Assembly (NCBI GenBank): GCA_027924585.1 | Contig: BSBM01000307.1 | Coordinates: forward strand, 10,128,001-10,192,000 | Length of the DNA stretch: 64,000 nucleotides | From: Larix kaempferi | Lineage: Eukaryota > Streptophyta > Pinopsida > Pinales > Pinaceae | Direction: 5' to 3' | In this document: positions 21,537 to 34,802 of the stretch, piece by piece | Position numbering within the stretch: position 1 is the stretch's first letter | Layout of the letters: the number at the start of each line of letters is the position of its first letter | The notes under the pieces: generated by a model | Databases searched by the model: none | What the model saw: only the letters and a program-made list of their open reading frames with translations | What the model was told of the DNA's origin: nothing | Made by a program: the position numbers and the translations under genes

Positions 21537-22050
21537 TAACCTAAGAAGAAGACATTATGCAGTGACGAAAACTAGGGTTTCTTGTTTATTGGGTTTCTTT
21601 CCATAGATTTTGGAAACGCAGTATAGTAGATTGACTCTACTCATCAAGGAGAATCTATCTATCCAATCATAATTCAATTCTAAGCATTTTCAGATTTGGC
21701 CCTAAAACTTAGGGTTTCCACAAAAATAGGAATTTCTGAAATCTGAAGACATAACTGGAAGCTCCTTGGAAAAATTGAAGTTTAGAGCTTTGGATTGAGA
21801 TTTTTGGATGAGTAAATATCTGGGAAACTCAAACCCTAATTCAGGGTCCTCCCTAGTGAACCCAGGAAGACTAAAAGACATTTCTAAAGTGTGAAGCTTT
21901 GCAGATCTCAAATTCTAAATACACCAAGTTGATCAGATCATCAAGGTGCATCTTTCTATCCTTTCAGAAAGTTGAAATTCACATTTTGAATTTTTAGGGT
22001 TCTTCCAACAAACCCTAATCCAGGACCAGATCCAGTTTTCAACAAAGCAA
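21537..22050 (+). other. Leader of the plus-strand Copia
   Basis: Noncoding, matching the CM leader (9,632-10,145). Confidence 0.8.
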
Positions 22051-25000
22051 GTGGTAAGACCTAAATCTTTTCTATTTCCATTTGAAGTACTCTTTAAGAT
22101 GTCTCACCACGCCAAGCTTGAGGATAATCTTGAAGGGGCTGATAACTTCCGAGCCTGGAAGTATAGGATTGGGTTAATCCTGGAAGAAAATGAATTGGAC
22201 TCCTACATCAGCTCTGAGGTCCCTATCCCAGAGGATGAAGAGGCTAAAGTTTTGCATAAGAAGAACTTGTTCAAGGCAAAGAGAATCATTGTTGATTCTA
22301 TCAAAGATCATCTCATACCACATGTGTCATCTCTGAAGACACCCAAGGAAATGTTTGACTCTTTGACCAAGCTATTTTAAGGGAAGAACATAAATCAGAA
22401 GATGACTCTGTGGAATCAATTGAAAGGGGTCAAGATGTTGAATGGAGAGACCATTCAATCTTACTTCTCCAAGGTCTCTCAAATCAAGGAACAACTTGAA
22501 GCTGTGGATGAAGTAGTGGATAATGGTGAAGTTGTTATGACCACTATGAATGGCCTACCTAGGTCATGGGACTCCTTTATTCAAGGAATCTGTGCAAGAA
22601 ATAAATTGATCTTTTTCAGTAGGCTGTGGGAGGAATGCTCTCAAGAAGAAGATAAGCTTGTGGCCCGAGAAGAAAAGATGGGAAATGAAGATCAAGCACT
22701 CACAGCACATGCCAGGAAAGGCAAGTACAAGAAGGAATCATCTCATAATAGGAAATTCTCACACCACCATTTTCATAAAGATAAGAAAGATCTCAGATGC
22801 TTCAATTGCAATGAGAAGGGACACTTTGCTTCAGACTGTCCCAAGAAGAAGAAAGACAACAACAACAACTTCAACAAAAATAAGAAGAAGAACAAAAGAA
22901 GATATCATGCTCATGCTGCTGAGGATGATGAACCTCCAAAGAAGAAGGCCAGAGCAGAAAGTGATGATGATGACTCATCAAGCAAAGAAGAGTATGTTCT
23001 GATCTCTGCTCTCACAGGTGCTATCTCTCATGGTTGTAATGATTGGTTAATTGACAGTGGGGCTTCCAAACACATGACTGGGTTTAAAGAATCTTTTGTA
23101 AACTTATCTGAACATGAATCACCCCATAAGGTGAAACTTGGGGATGATTATCAATACCCTATCAAAGGAAGTGGTGAAGCCTCCTACAACCTAGACTCTA
23201 GAAAGTATTTGAAGATGAAAGAAGTTCTTTATGTACCTGGGCTCAAGAAGAATCTACTCTCCATCTCTGCATTGGATGCAAAAGGCATGAGGGTTGCATT
23301 TGTAGATGGCCAAGTCCTAATGTGGCCAAAGGGTAAAACTTTTGATGATGCAGTGGTGATTGGAGAGCAAGAGGGAGGATTGTATAAATTGAAGTGACAA
23401 CCTAAACATGCCATGCTACATGACTCCATGGAGCCAAGTGAACTTTGGCACAGAAGACTTGAACATATGCACTACAGAGCATTACCAATTGTAAGTAAGG
23501 TTGTAGAAGGTCTTCCTGAAATCAAGACCAAGCATGAAGGTGTTTGCAAAGGATGTGCAAAAGGAAAGAACATAAAGAAGGAATTCCCAAGCAGTGAAAG
23601 CAAGGAAAAAGGTATCTTGGAAACTATCCACTCCGATGTATGCGATCCGATGTCATCCAGTTCTCTGAGTGGGTATGTTTACTATGTCTCTTTCATTGAT
23701 GACTTCTCCAGGAAGACTTGTGTTTACTTCTTGAAGAACAAAGATGAAGTATTTGATAAGTTCAAGGAATTCAAAACCTTGGTGGAGAACCAAACTGATA
23801 AGAAGATCAAAACTTTCAGATCCGACAATTGTGGAGAATTCACCTCAGGTGACTTCAAGAAGCTATGCAGTGATTCAGGGACTAAGAGGGAGTTGACTGC
23901 TCCTTACAATCCACAATAGAATGGAGTTGCAGAAAGAAAGAACAGAACAATCATGGAAGCAGCAAGGGCAATGCTACATGACCAGGATCTACCTATGCAT
24001 CTATGGGCAGAAGCAGATAGGACAGCTGTATATGTGCAGAACAGAACACCCCACAAGATATTGGACAATAAGACACCAGAAGAAGTCTTCTCTGGTAAGA
24101 AACCTGAAGTCGGCCATCTCAGAATATTTGGTTGTCCAGTATACACTCATGTCCCAAAGGAAAAGAGGACCAAGCTAGATCCTTCAGGAAAGAAGGGTAT
24201 CTTTGTGGGTTACAGTGAAAGAACGAAGGCTTACAAAATATACTTTCCAGGGTTCAAGAAGATTGATGTCAGTAGGGATGTAACATTTGATGAAAACTCA
24301 GCATTCATCAAATCAAGGAAGACACCTATTGAATATTATGAAGAACCTAAGGAAACTAGATTTCAAGACACTACCATGACTGAATCAATTCCAAATGTTG
24401 ATCGTGAAATTGAAGATCCGCAAGAACCTGTAGATCCACCTCGTGAGAAGGACTCTCACAAGAGGAAACCTGCATGGAATAGAGAGTTCATTCAAGATGC
24501 AGAAAGATATGGCATTCCAAAAGAAGAACACAGAGCAAAGAAGAGAACTAGATCACATACCAGCTATGTTGCTTTACTCTGTGATATCATGAACAAAGAA
24601 CCTTCCAGTTATGAAGAAGCAGCGGAAAAGAAAGAATGGAAGGATGCCATGGTTGACGAATACCAATCAATAATGAAGAATGATGTTTGGGATGTTGTCC
24701 CAAGACCTGAAGGGAAGTCTATTGTGACTTCCAAATGGATCTACAAGATCAACCATGCTGCAGATGGCAGCATAGAGAAATACAAGGCAAGGTTCGTAGC
24801 TCGTGGCTTCTCTCAGAAAGAGGGAATAGATTATGAAGAAACTTTTTCTCCTGTAGCCAAGTACACTTCCATCAGAACAGTACTTGCTCTGGCTGCAGCA
24901 ATGAAATGGAAGATACACCAGATGGATGTCAAGACTGCCTTCTTGAATGGTGTAGTTGAAGAGGAAGTGTATGTGGAGCAGCCACTCGGTTTTGAAACAC

Positions 25001-26142
25001 GTGACAGGGAGTCATATGTGTGTAGATTGAAGAAAGCCTTGTATGGCTTGAAGCAAGCTCCTAGGACTTGGTATGGTAGGATGGACAGTTTCCTATCTAG
25101 TTTTGGCTTTACCTAGAGTAAAGAGGATTCCAACCTTTACTTCAAGGTTGAGGAAGGAAATCCGGTGATACTTCTCCTATATGTGGATGACCTATTTGTA
25201 ATAGGAGATGATAGACTGATTGTCGATACAAAGAGGAAGCTTGCTGCCAAGTTCGATATGAAGGACTTGGGGATTATGCACTATTTCCTAGGTATGGAGG
25301 TGTGGCAGAGTGTAGATGGGATCTTCCTTGGACAAGGGAAGTATATAATAGATATCCTGAAGAGGTGCAGGATGATGGATTGCAAGGCCATGGCTACACC
25401 TATGGCATAAAACCTGAAGCTTCTGTGTGATGCTTCATCTGAGCCAGTTGATGTCTATATGTATCGTCAGATGATTGGGTCCTTGATGTACCTGACGAAT
25501 ACAAGACCAGATATTTGCTTGGCGGTGAACACATTGAGCCAGTTCTTGACAGATCCGAGGAGTGTTCACCTGGTTGCTGTAAAGCATATTCTGAGGTACC
25601 TGAAAGGTACAGTTGATTATGGGCTCAAGTATGATGCGAATCAAAAGTTTAACCTGTAGGGTTATGTTGATTTGGACTGGGCAGGCAGTGTTGCAGATAG
25701 GAAGAGCACATCTGGGTGCTGCTTCAATATGGGATCAAGTGTGATCTCTTGGTTTAGTAGGAAGCAGTCCTGCATAGAACTAAGTACAGCCGAGGCAGAG
25801 TATGTTGCAACCTCTTCGGCTAGTTGTGAGTCAGTATGGCTTCGCAAGATACTGTTTGAGCTATTTGATCTCCCGCTAGAGACTACTGGTATCTATTGTG
25901 ACAACCAGAGCTGTGTGAAGCTGTCTGAGAACCCAGTGTTCCATGACAGGTCGAAACACATAGAGATAAAATATCACTATATCAAGGATATGGTGCAGAG
26001 AGGAGCAGTGAAGCTCCTGTATGTTGCGACGGATGAGTAGATTGTAGATGTGCTAACGAAACCACTAGCCAGAGTGAAGTTCGAGTACTTCAGAGAGAGG
26101 CTTGGTGTTCTTCAGATTGATGACACTTCAAGGAAGAAGTGA
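22051..26142 (+). pseudogene. gag-pol: Copia gag-pol polyprotein with seven nonsense codons
   Basis: One frame runs from 22,051 (likely start Met 22,099) to TGA at 26,140 with no frameshift. Seven stops interrupt it: 22,378, 23,395, 23,917, 25,114, 25,408, 25,657 and 26,038. Domains in order: UBN2-type gag; CCHC knuckle CFNCNEKGHFASDC (about 22,798-22,840); aspartic protease DSGASKHM (about 23,053); integrase with HHCC knuckle (23,428-23,561) and D, D, E at about 23,635, 23,824 and 23,932; RT with YVDD (25,180-25,191); RNase H with the TAEAEY and CDNQSC motifs. Five stops can be checked against CM: they replace Glu (22,378), Gly (23,395), Ser (25,408) and Gln (25,657, 26,038). The stop at 23,917 probably replaces Gln, judged from the copia family motif. 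In an intact element this protein would make the particle, copy the RNA and insert the DNA. Confidence 0.95.
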
Positions 26143-26254
26143 TGGACACATTTGCAGGAGCCATTCCGAGCATGGTGACAGGAGGATCCTTCCATGGCTG
26201 TGGATGTAAGCGCTGGATGATGAGCATCAGTACGATGTTCGAGTTTCTGCTCTA
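26143..26254 (+). other. Start of the Copia 3' noncoding region
   Basis: Short unique stretch between the end of pol and the repeats; matches CM near 5,720-5,825 on the opposite strand. Confidence 0.6.
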
Positions 26255-26480
26255 TAATCAGTTGGATCATTTATGGATGTACACATCATGTTGGATGTTG
26301 GATATGATCAGTTGGATCATTTATGTATGTACGCATCATGTTGATGTTGAATATGATCAGTTGGATCATTTATGTATGTATGCATCATGTTGGATACTGG
26401 ATATGATCAGTTAGATCATTTATGTATGTACACATCATGTTGGATGCTAGATATGATCAGTTCGATCATTTGTATGTATT
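26255..26480. repeat. ~50-bp tandem repeats (TGATCAGTTGGATCATTTATG type)
   Basis: Unit starts at about 26,255, 26,306, 26,355, 26,405 and 26,455, so near-perfect 50-bp spacing. Looser repeats of GATCAGGTGGATCATG type continue to about 26,720. Confidence 0.85.
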
Positions 26481-26714
26481 TTGTATATGCATCATGTTGG
26501 ATGCTTGGACCATGTATCTGTATATGTATCAGGTGGATATGTTGTATGATCAGGTAGATCATGTATGTTGATATATATCAGGTATTATCAGGTGGATCAT
26601 GCATTTGAATATGTATCAGGTGGATACATTGTATGATCAGGTAGATCATGTATGATGATATGTATCAGGCAGATACTGTGTATGCATCAGGTGGATGCAT
26701 TGTATGATCAAGAT

Positions 26715-26800
26715 GATCATGGATGACGAGCTTCAGGATGTTGCTCCAGATGACATGCATCAGGACGATGAAGTGATGATGATCAGGATGATCATGTGTA
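26715..26800. repeat. Single copy of the 72-bp unit expanded in CM
   Basis: Contains GATGACGAGCTTCAGGATG followed by TTGCTCCAGATGACATGC, the reverse complement of the CM unit. Only about one unit is present, with a degenerate remainder. Confidence 0.75.
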
Positions 26801-26871
26801 CATCAGGATGATGTATGGTGAGTATCAAGTTGATACTCTGTGGCCGTGGAACAAGTTGTGCAGATAAGCAT

Positions 26872-27370
26872 ATAATTTGTGCCCTGGGAGATTTGCATAT
26901 AGTCTTTCGAGGTTTTGCCTATGGCATGTAATTTGTACCCTGGGATATCTGGCAAATGCTCTTTCGAGGTTTTGCTTGGGAGGACATATAATTTGTTCCC
27001 TGGGAGATTTGCAGATACTCTTTAGAGGTTTTTCCTATGGCATGTAATTTGTGCCCTGGGATATCTGGCAAATGCTCTTTCGAGGTTTTGTCCTATGGCA
27101 TGTAATTTGTGCCCTGGGAGATCCGATAGGTTGAGCCGTGTGCTCGTAATTAGTCCTGGGATTCTCTTTCTAGGTTTTTCCATGACCACATGTAATTTGT
27201 GCCCTAGGAAATCTGATAGGTTGAGCCGTGTGCTTGTAATCAGTCCTGGGATGCTCTTTCGAGGTTTTGTGGTGACCACATGTAATTTGTGCCCTGGGAG
27301 ATCCGATAGGTTGATCCGTGTGCACGTAATCAGTCCTAGGATTCTCTTTCGAGGTTTTTTGGTGGAGTCA
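26872..27370. repeat. 57-60-bp and 90-bp tandem repeats, 3' region of the Copia
   Basis: The anchor TAATTTGTGCCCTGGGA recurs at 26,872, 26,929, 26,989, 27,045, 27,103, 27,193 and 27,283. The first four intervals are 56-60 bp and the last two 90 bp, so a short and a long form coexist. They match the 88-bp units of CM on the other strand. Related single segments continue to about 27,480. Confidence 0.88.
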
Positions 27371-27710
27371 CATGTAATAAGTCCTGGAGATCTAGACAGG
27401 ATGAAAAAGGCCTCAGATGCTCTTTAGGGTTCTTGCTAGTCAAGAGACTCTTTTAAGGTTTTGTGACACATGTAATAAGTCTTGATATTTCCACAATATG
27501 GCCAGTGATGATGAAGACCTGCAGGTGGTGGGCCTACATCCAGTATGAAAAAGGATTGGCTCTGTAGAACTTCCTATGACGAGTAGATTCAGAGATTGGT
27601 TGAGATAGCAGCAATGACGATGACAATGTTTCAAGGTCGATGCATTGATGATGATGATCCAGAGAAGAAGACTTGTGCTAGCATATCTGTGTCGAGAAAT
27701 ACCTTCCTAG

Positions 27711-27721
27711 TTAAGAGGGAG
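27711..27721 (+). other. Polypurine tract of the plus-strand Copia
   Basis: TTAAGAGGGAG next to the 3' LTR, identical to CM. Confidence 0.88.
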
Positions 27722-28314
27722 TGTTGATGTATATGTAACTTCGGAATGTATTTCATTTATATATTTATTGTACTCCTATAGAGATGTATTATTCCTCTAT
27801 ACGGAAGTGTCGTCGTTTGTATTGACAAGTGTCTCAAGTGTGTTAACTTGCCGATGGGTTATTAGACCACCTTGTAAGGGGTCGACCCGGATTAATGTAA
27901 TATGAAGTTATTGTACCTAGCTAGACAAGTCGGCCCCATAAGGTTATTGGGAAAACAGGACAAGCATAAATAGAGATCGGGAGATCTCTATTTGCATCAC
28001 TCATAACTCACACTTCCTTCACGCGAAAAGTAGCGCACATGTGAGGAGGAGGATAAGCTGCTAAGAGGAGTCTATCTCTTGTACTTTGATTGTACTTTGG
28101 TTGTGCTATTGCTCTATCTATCTTTAAGGAAGTTGTGGGGTTTTTCACCTTAGGGTTTTCCCCACGGAAACTCTGTGTTCCTATTGTCTCTCATGCTTTT
28201 GATTCTTGTGATGATTGACATGCTTGTTATGATTGATATGCATTGATATACTGTACATGTTGTTCTCTCAGTAAATATCCTAGAGTATATTGAATTAATG
28301 CTCAAAATTTAGCA
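27722..28314 (+). repeat. 3' LTR of the plus-strand Copia
   Basis: 593 bp, TGTTGATG...TTTAGCA. A TATA-like CATAAATAGAGA lies near 27,965. Array sequence resumes at 28,315. Confidence 0.93.
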
Positions 28315-29153
28315 AGGACCTGAAGAGTCGAAGGCAGAGGAGCGCCTTTTCCACTCACAGATGCGGGTGAAGGGAATTTCCCTACACTTCTTTGTGGACA
28401 GCGGCAGCCAAAAGAACCTGATCTCAACAGAAGCCATCGAGAAAATGGAGCTACCAATAACACCCCACCCGCAACCATACACCATTGGTTAGCTAAGCCA
28501 AGGACGAGGGATACGCGTCAGTCATCAATGTCACCTTCCATATGGCATCAAGCCCTTCAAAGATGAGGTATTGTGTTATGTGGCCCCACTTGAAGTATGC
28601 GATGTTCTTTTAGGACAGCCATATATGTGGAAGCGTCATGTTGTATATGAATCACGACCTCGTAGTGGCATTATCACTGTGGGAGGACAACTCTATCGGA
28701 TACCAAAGATAGCTTCACCCACCCCGAACCAGCAGGGCGGGAAGATAATCTCCCTCATTGTGAAATTTTCCCTATTCACAATTTCCACTAAAAGGAGAAC
28801 ATCAGACCGTAGAGACGTCCACAACCTATGCCCATTATCCCTCTACTTAGCAGAAACACGAAAAACAGAAATCCAATGCAGCATCGGCTATTCGAGTAAC
28901 TCTATAGTGAAATACCACGCATTCAAGGTGCTCCTCCAAAAATAAACCATCCACACTAGTGCAGACCAAGGTTACCAAAACAACCAAAACTGTTGAACAG
29001 CTCCAGCGCATTCAAAAACAACAATTACAACCCTCTGGAGATTTCAAAGAAAGGCAACCTTTTCGCTTCAGCAAACGCCGCACCAGGAGCTCAACTCAAC
29101 ACACAGTTCGACATATGACATATGGATACCATTGCTTCCTAAGGAGGGAGGAT

Positions 29154-29765
29154 TGATCCAGATGGATATCGGTGGCCACCCACCTATTCCAATGGCTCAA
29201 AGCAGTTTCCCATTTTGCCAAATTTCTAGTAATTGTTCTACAATTTTTTGAGTCCCAAATTTCTAGGGCCATTTTGAGGCCCTAAACGACATTTTTTGGG
29301 AAATCATGGTCCAACAAAGCCCGTCCATTTTATTTTAAGGTCCCCAGTGTAGTCCTCGGATAGATATTTCCAACGGGCTACCGAGCGCCCCAAACGGAGA
29401 TCGTATGCAAAAGTTATGACCCTGGGAAGTTGACTGTTCAACTAACCACCTTGGGGCCGCAAACTTTATGACAGTTCATCTTCTAGGGTTAGGTTTTTCG
29501 ATGTTTAGGATTCTTTCCCTCATGCTTATGATAAATAGGCCCTTTCGGCCTCTCTTTGGATTCATCTTCTTGCAAATGAGCGCAGCCGTTACATCTTTTC
29601 TTAGAGATAAGCCGCCACCATTCCAACTATTGTATTTTACAGTCTGTTCTTTTTCCACTATTTAATAGAATGTGTGTTTACTGTATCACTGTGTTCTTTG
29701 CAATATATCTTTGTATATGATTCTTTAAATGCTATTTTATTTCGTTCCCACACAAATCCAGATCA
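29154..29765 (+). repeat. Array LTR 2
   Basis: 612 bp. The following PBS reads TGGTATCATAGC, one base changed. Confidence 0.93.
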
Positions 29766-31544
29766 GTGGTATCATAGCGGTCTGTTCTTTGATTGTTTCT
29801 CGGTGCATGTCCCCGACGAGGTCAGGATACATAGAGTTGGGTCTCGAACTAGTTTCACTTGGGGAAGAACACTCTCGCCGCACCAAACAGCCTCCCATGG
29901 AGGAAGAAAAGAGAGATGATGGAGTATTAGATCCTATCCAGTTGTTGCTCGAGGAATCCTTCACGCGATAGAGGAACGAGATGATGGATAATTTCACCCA
30001 GATCCTTCGATGCATGCTGACGGTAACAGATACGCCTTTGACAAGCAATCGTTTCGGAGATGCAACTCCCTTCAACGTACAAGTTAACTTTGATATCCCT
30101 TTATTTGAAGGCCAGAATGATACCGAAGCCATAGATAAATGGTTGAATCTACAAGAAGGGTATTTCTCAATCCACAATTTTTTCGACAGGGAAAAGATCG
30201 TCTTTGAGCTCATCAAGGCCGTCCCCCATGTCAAAAATTGGTGGGAAACTGATTGTGAGCAAAACTCATCAGACGAGTCTAGATTGTTTGAATACTCCAA
30301 TCCCACTTGGGCCTCTTTTATAGATACCTTCAAGGAACAATATTACCCTATTGGAAACTATGATTACCAGTACACAAAATGGGCCATTCTACACCAAGAG
30401 AGGGACCAAATGGTGTCGGAGTACACCAACAAATTTCATACCTTGCGCACAAGCTAGGGGTAAGGAAAAGACAAAGAAGGACACTGGGAAGTGGTGTGAG
30501 TTCCACAAAATCCACTGGCACAACACTGATGAAAGTCGCTCAAAATAGTCATTGGTGGCTGAGATCAAAGCTTCAGAATCAAATCCCAGTTCTGATTCTG
30601 ACTCAGAACCTAATTTCACAGCCGCACAGAAAGGGAAGCAGATCATTGATGCAGAACCCAGTGCCATTTTTGCCACCACACAAATTCAACCAGAGGAACC
30701 TGAAGAGTCAGAGCCAGAGGAGCACCTTTTCCACTCACAGATGCGGGTGAAGGGAATTTCCCTACATTTTGTTGTGGACAGCGGCAGCCAAAAGAACCGG
30801 ATCTCAACAGAAGCCATCAAGAAATTGGAGCTACCGATAACACCGCACCCTCAACCATACACCATTCATTGGCTAAGCCAAGGATGAGGGATCTGCTTCA
30901 GTCATCAATGTCGCCTGCCATACGGCATCAAGCCCTTCAAAGATGAGGTATTGTGTGATGTGGCCCCACTTGAAGTATGCGATTTTCTTTTAGGACAGCC
31001 ATATATGTGGAAGCGTTATGCTGTATTTGAATCATGACCTCGTAGTGTCATTGTCACTATGGGAGGACAACTCTATCGGATACCAGAGACAACTTCACCT
31101 ATCCCAACTAGCAGGACAGGAAGATAATCTCCCACACTTGGAAATTTTCCCTATTTTCAATTTCCACTAAAGGAGAACATCAGATCACAGAGACATCCAC
31201 AACCTCTACCCATTATCCCTCTACTCAGTAGAAACAAGAAAAACAGAAATCCAGTGCAACGTCGCCTATTCCAGTACCTCTGCAGTGCAAGACCACGCAT
31301 TCAAGGTGCTCCTCCAAAAATAAACCATCCACACCAGTGCAGACCAAGGATATCACAACAACCAAAATTGTTGAACAACTCCAGCACATCCAACAACAAC
31401 AATTACAGCCCTCTGAAGATTTCAAAGAAAGGCAACCTTTTCGCTTTAGCAAACGCCGCACCAGGAGCACAACTCAACACATAGTTCGACATATGATAAG
31501 GGATTTGATGCAATGGAGACCATTGCTTCCTAAGGGGGAAGAAT
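29766..31544 (+). pseudogene. Array internal segment 3, 255 bp shorter
   Basis: 1,779 bp. Gag ATG at 29,807, TAG at 29,969. Most of the missing 255 bp falls near 30,457, joining the gag core to the zinc-knuckle region. The knuckle-like CEFHKIHWHNTDES has lost its last Cys. Protease VDSGSQKN is present (about 30,776). A CGA-to-TGA stop lies at 30,885. Confidence 0.9.
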
Positions 31545-32156
31545 TGATCCAGATGTATATCGGTGGCCACCCACCTATTCCACTGGCGCAAAGCAGTTTC
31601 CCATTTTGCCAATTTGCTAGTGATTGTTCTACATTTTTTCGAGTCCCAAACTTTCGGGGTTGTTTTGAGGCCCTAAACGACTTTTTTTGGGAAATCATGG
31701 TCCAACAAAGCCCATCCACAATTCTTTGGAAACCTTGGTCTATTCCTCGGATATATCTTTCCAACAGGCTACCGAGCTCCTCAAACGAAGATCGTATGCA
31801 AACGTTATGACCCCAGGAATTTGACTGTTCAACTAACCACCTCGAAGCCGCAAACTTTATGACAGTTCATCTTCTAAGGTTAGGATTTTTTATGTTTGGG
31901 ATTCTTTCCCTCATGATTATTATAAATAGGCCCTTTTGGTCTCTCTTTGGATTCATATTCTTGTGAATGAGCACAGCTGTCACATCTCTTCTCAGAGATA
32001 AGCCGCCACCATTCCAGCTATTGTATTTTACAGTCTGTTCTATTTCCGTTATTTAATAGAATGTGTGTTTACTATATCACTGTGTTCTTTGCAATATATC
32101 TCTGTATATGATTTTGTAAATTCTCTTTTATTTCGTTCCCACATAAATACAGATCA
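31545..32156 (+). repeat. Array LTR 3
   Basis: 612 bp, TGATCC...AGATCA. Its middle (31,700-31,745) is diverged from the other copies. The PBS reads TGGTATCAAAGC. Confidence 0.93.
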
Positions 32157-34190
32157 GTGGTATCAAAGCGGTCTTCTCTTTGATTGTTTCTGGGTGCATG
32201 TCCCCGACGAGGTTAGGATACAGAGAGTTGGGTCTCGAACTAGCTTCACTTGGGGAAGACCACTCTTGCCACCCCAAATGGCCTCCCATGGCAGAAGAAA
32301 AGAGAGACGACGGAGTAGTAGATCCTATCAACTTGTTGCTCAAGGAAGCCCTCATGCGACAGAGGAACAAGATGATGGATAATTTTTCCCAAATCCTTCG
32401 ATGCATGCCGACGGCAACAAATACACCTTCGACAAGAAGCCGTTTTGGAGATGCGACTCCCTTCAAGGTACAAGTTAACTTTGATATCCCTTTATTTGAA
32501 GGCCAAATCGATGCCGATGCCATAGATAAATGGTTGAATCTACTAGAAGGGTATTTCTCTCTCCACAATTTTTCCGACGTGGAAAAGATATTCTTTGCGC
32601 TCCTCAAGGCCGTCCCCCATGTCAAAAATTGGTGGGAAACTTATTGTGAGAAAAACTCATCAGACGAGTCTGGATTGTTTGAATACTCCAATCCCACTTG
32701 GGCCTCTTCTATAGATGTCCTCAAGGAAAAATATTACCCTGTTGGAAACTATGATGACCAGTACACAAAATGGGCCATTCTGCACCAAGAGAGGGACCAA
32801 ACGGTGTCGAAGTACAATAACAAATTTCATACCTTTCGCACAAAGCTAGGTATCAAGGACTCCGAGTGACACCTAGTACTAAAATAACGCAGTGGCCTAC
32901 ACCAGTACATACGAATAGAGATGGATTTCCTGGAAATCTCTTCACTCGGATTTGCTTATCGATATGCTGTCAAAAATGAGCAAAAATTTCAGCAAAAGAA
33001 CAAGCGTGACTTCGGACATGCACAGAAGCAGGGCAAGGGAAACTCTGGCTCGCAGAACATGGGGCAACGAAAGGACAACCACTCCCAACCACAGGCGAAG
33101 AGGGGTAATGAAAAGACAAAGAAGGACACCGGTAAGTGGTGTGAGTTCCACAAAAGCCCCTGGCACAACACTGATGAATGTCACTCAAAACAGTCATTGG
33201 TGGCTGAGATCAAAGCTTCAGAATCAGATCCCAGTTCCGATTCTGACTCAGAACCTAATTTCACAGCCGCGCAGAAAGGGAAGCAGATCATTGATGCAGA
33301 ACCTAGTACCTTTGTTGCCACCACACATATTCAACCAGAGGAACCTGAAGAGTCAGAGGTAGAGGAGCGCCTTTTCCACTCACAAAAGCGGGTGAAGGGA
33401 ATTTCCCTACACTTCGTTGTGGACAATGGCAGCCAAAAGAACCTAATCTCAACAGAAGCCATCAAGAAATTGGAGCTAACAATAACACCACACCCACAAC
33501 CATACACCATTGGTTGGCTGAGCCAAGGATGAGGGATCTGCGTTAGTCATCAATGTCACCTGCCATACGACATCAAGCCCTTCAAAGATGAGGTATTGTG
33601 TGATGTGGACCCACTTGAAGTATGCGATGTTCTTTTAGGATAGCCATATATGTGGAAGCGTCATGCTGTATATGAATCACGACCTCGTAGTGTCATTGTC
33701 ACTGTGGGACGACAACTCTATCGGATACCAGAGACAGCTTCACCTACCTCGAACCAGTGGGGCAGGAAGATAATCTCCCACACTGGGAAATTTTCCCTAT
33801 TTGAAATTTCCACTAAAGGATAACATCAGATCGCAGAGACATCCACAACCTCTTCCCATTATCCCTCTACTCAGCAGAAACAAGAAAACCAGAAATCCAG
33901 TGCAGCAACGCCTATTTGAGTACCTCTGCAGTGCAAGACCACGCATTCAAGGTGATCCTCTAAAAAGAAACCATCCACACTAGTGCAGACCAAGGATACC
34001 ACAACAAACAAAATTGTTGAACAGCTCCAGTGCATCCAACAACAACAATTATAGCCCTCTACAGATTTCAAAGAAAGGCAACCTTTTCGCTTCAGCGAAC
34101 GCCGCACGAGGAGCTACACTCAACACATAGTTCGACATATGATAAGGAATTTGACGCAATGGATACCATTGCTTCCTAAGGGGGGAGGAT
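32157..34190 (+). pseudogene. Array internal segment 4 (full length)
   Basis: 2,034 bp, the full unit size. Gag from ATG 32,198 is open to a CGA-to-TGA stop at 32,867. A second open part (32,921-33,532) holds the CX2HX4HX4C motif CEFHKSPWHNTDEC and a protease whose DSG has become DNG (about 33,424). It ends at another CGA-to-TGA stop, 33,530. Confidence 0.9.
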
Positions 34191-34802
34191 TGATCCAGAT
34201 GGATATTGGTGGCCACCCACCTATTCCACTGGCTCAAAGCAGTTTCCCATTTTGCCAATTTTCTAGTAATTGTTCTACAGTTTTTCGAGTCCCAAACTTC
34301 TGGGGCCTTTTTGAGGCCCTAAACGACATTTTTTGGGAAATCGTGGTCCTGCGAAGCCCTTCCAATTTATTTTAAGGTCCCCTGTGTAGTCCTCGGATAA
34401 ATCTTTCCAAAAGGCTACCGAGTGCCCCCAACAGAGATCGTATGCAAACATTATGACCCCGGGAAGTTGATTGTTCAACCAACCACCTCGGGGCCACAAA
34501 CTTTATAACGGTTCATCTTCTAGGGTTAGGTTTTTGGATGTTTGGGACTCTTTCCCTCATGCTTATGATAAATAGGCCCTTTCAGGCTCTCTTTGGATTC
34601 ATCTTCTTGTGAATGAATGGAGCCATCACATCTCTTCTCAGAGATAAGCCACCACCATTCCAGCTATTGTATTTTACAGTCTGTTCTATTTCCGCTATTT
34701 AATAGAATGTGTCTTTACTGTATTACTGTGTTCTTTGCAATATATATCTGTATATGATTCTATAAATGCTCTTTTATTTCCTTCCCACATAAATCCGAAT
34801 CA
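34191..34802 (+). repeat. Array LTR 4
   Basis: 612 bp, TGATCC...GAATCA, preceded by the purine tract AAGGGGGGAGGAT. PBS reads TGGTATCAAAGT. Confidence 0.93.

Larger units (their letters stand above)
21135..28314 (+). mobile_element. Plus-strand Ty1/copia element, decayed
   Basis: A 7.2-kb Copia with initiator-Met-type PBS (21,525-21,536), gag-PR-INT-RT-RH order, repeat-rich 3' region, polypurine tract and 593-bp 3' LTR. The 5' LTR lacks its first ~190 bp. The remaining parts of the two LTRs differ visibly (about ten changes in the 80 bp around 21,170-21,250), so it is older than CM. It is the nearest relative of CM in this window. Confidence 0.93.
20189..29153 (+). pseudogene. Array internal segment 2, interrupted by the plus-strand Copia
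   Basis: Gag begins MSPTRSGY at 20,230. It is open to a TGA at 20,665, where the NWW tryptophan codon became a stop, and resumes to 21,134. The Copia (21,135-28,314) interrupts it. About 210 bp of array sequence, including the zinc-knuckle region, is missing at that junction. After 28,315 the protease motif VDSGSQKN is intact (about 28,395), then a TAG replaces Trp in the IGW segment (about 28,489). The tail runs to LTR 2. Confidence 0.88.
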
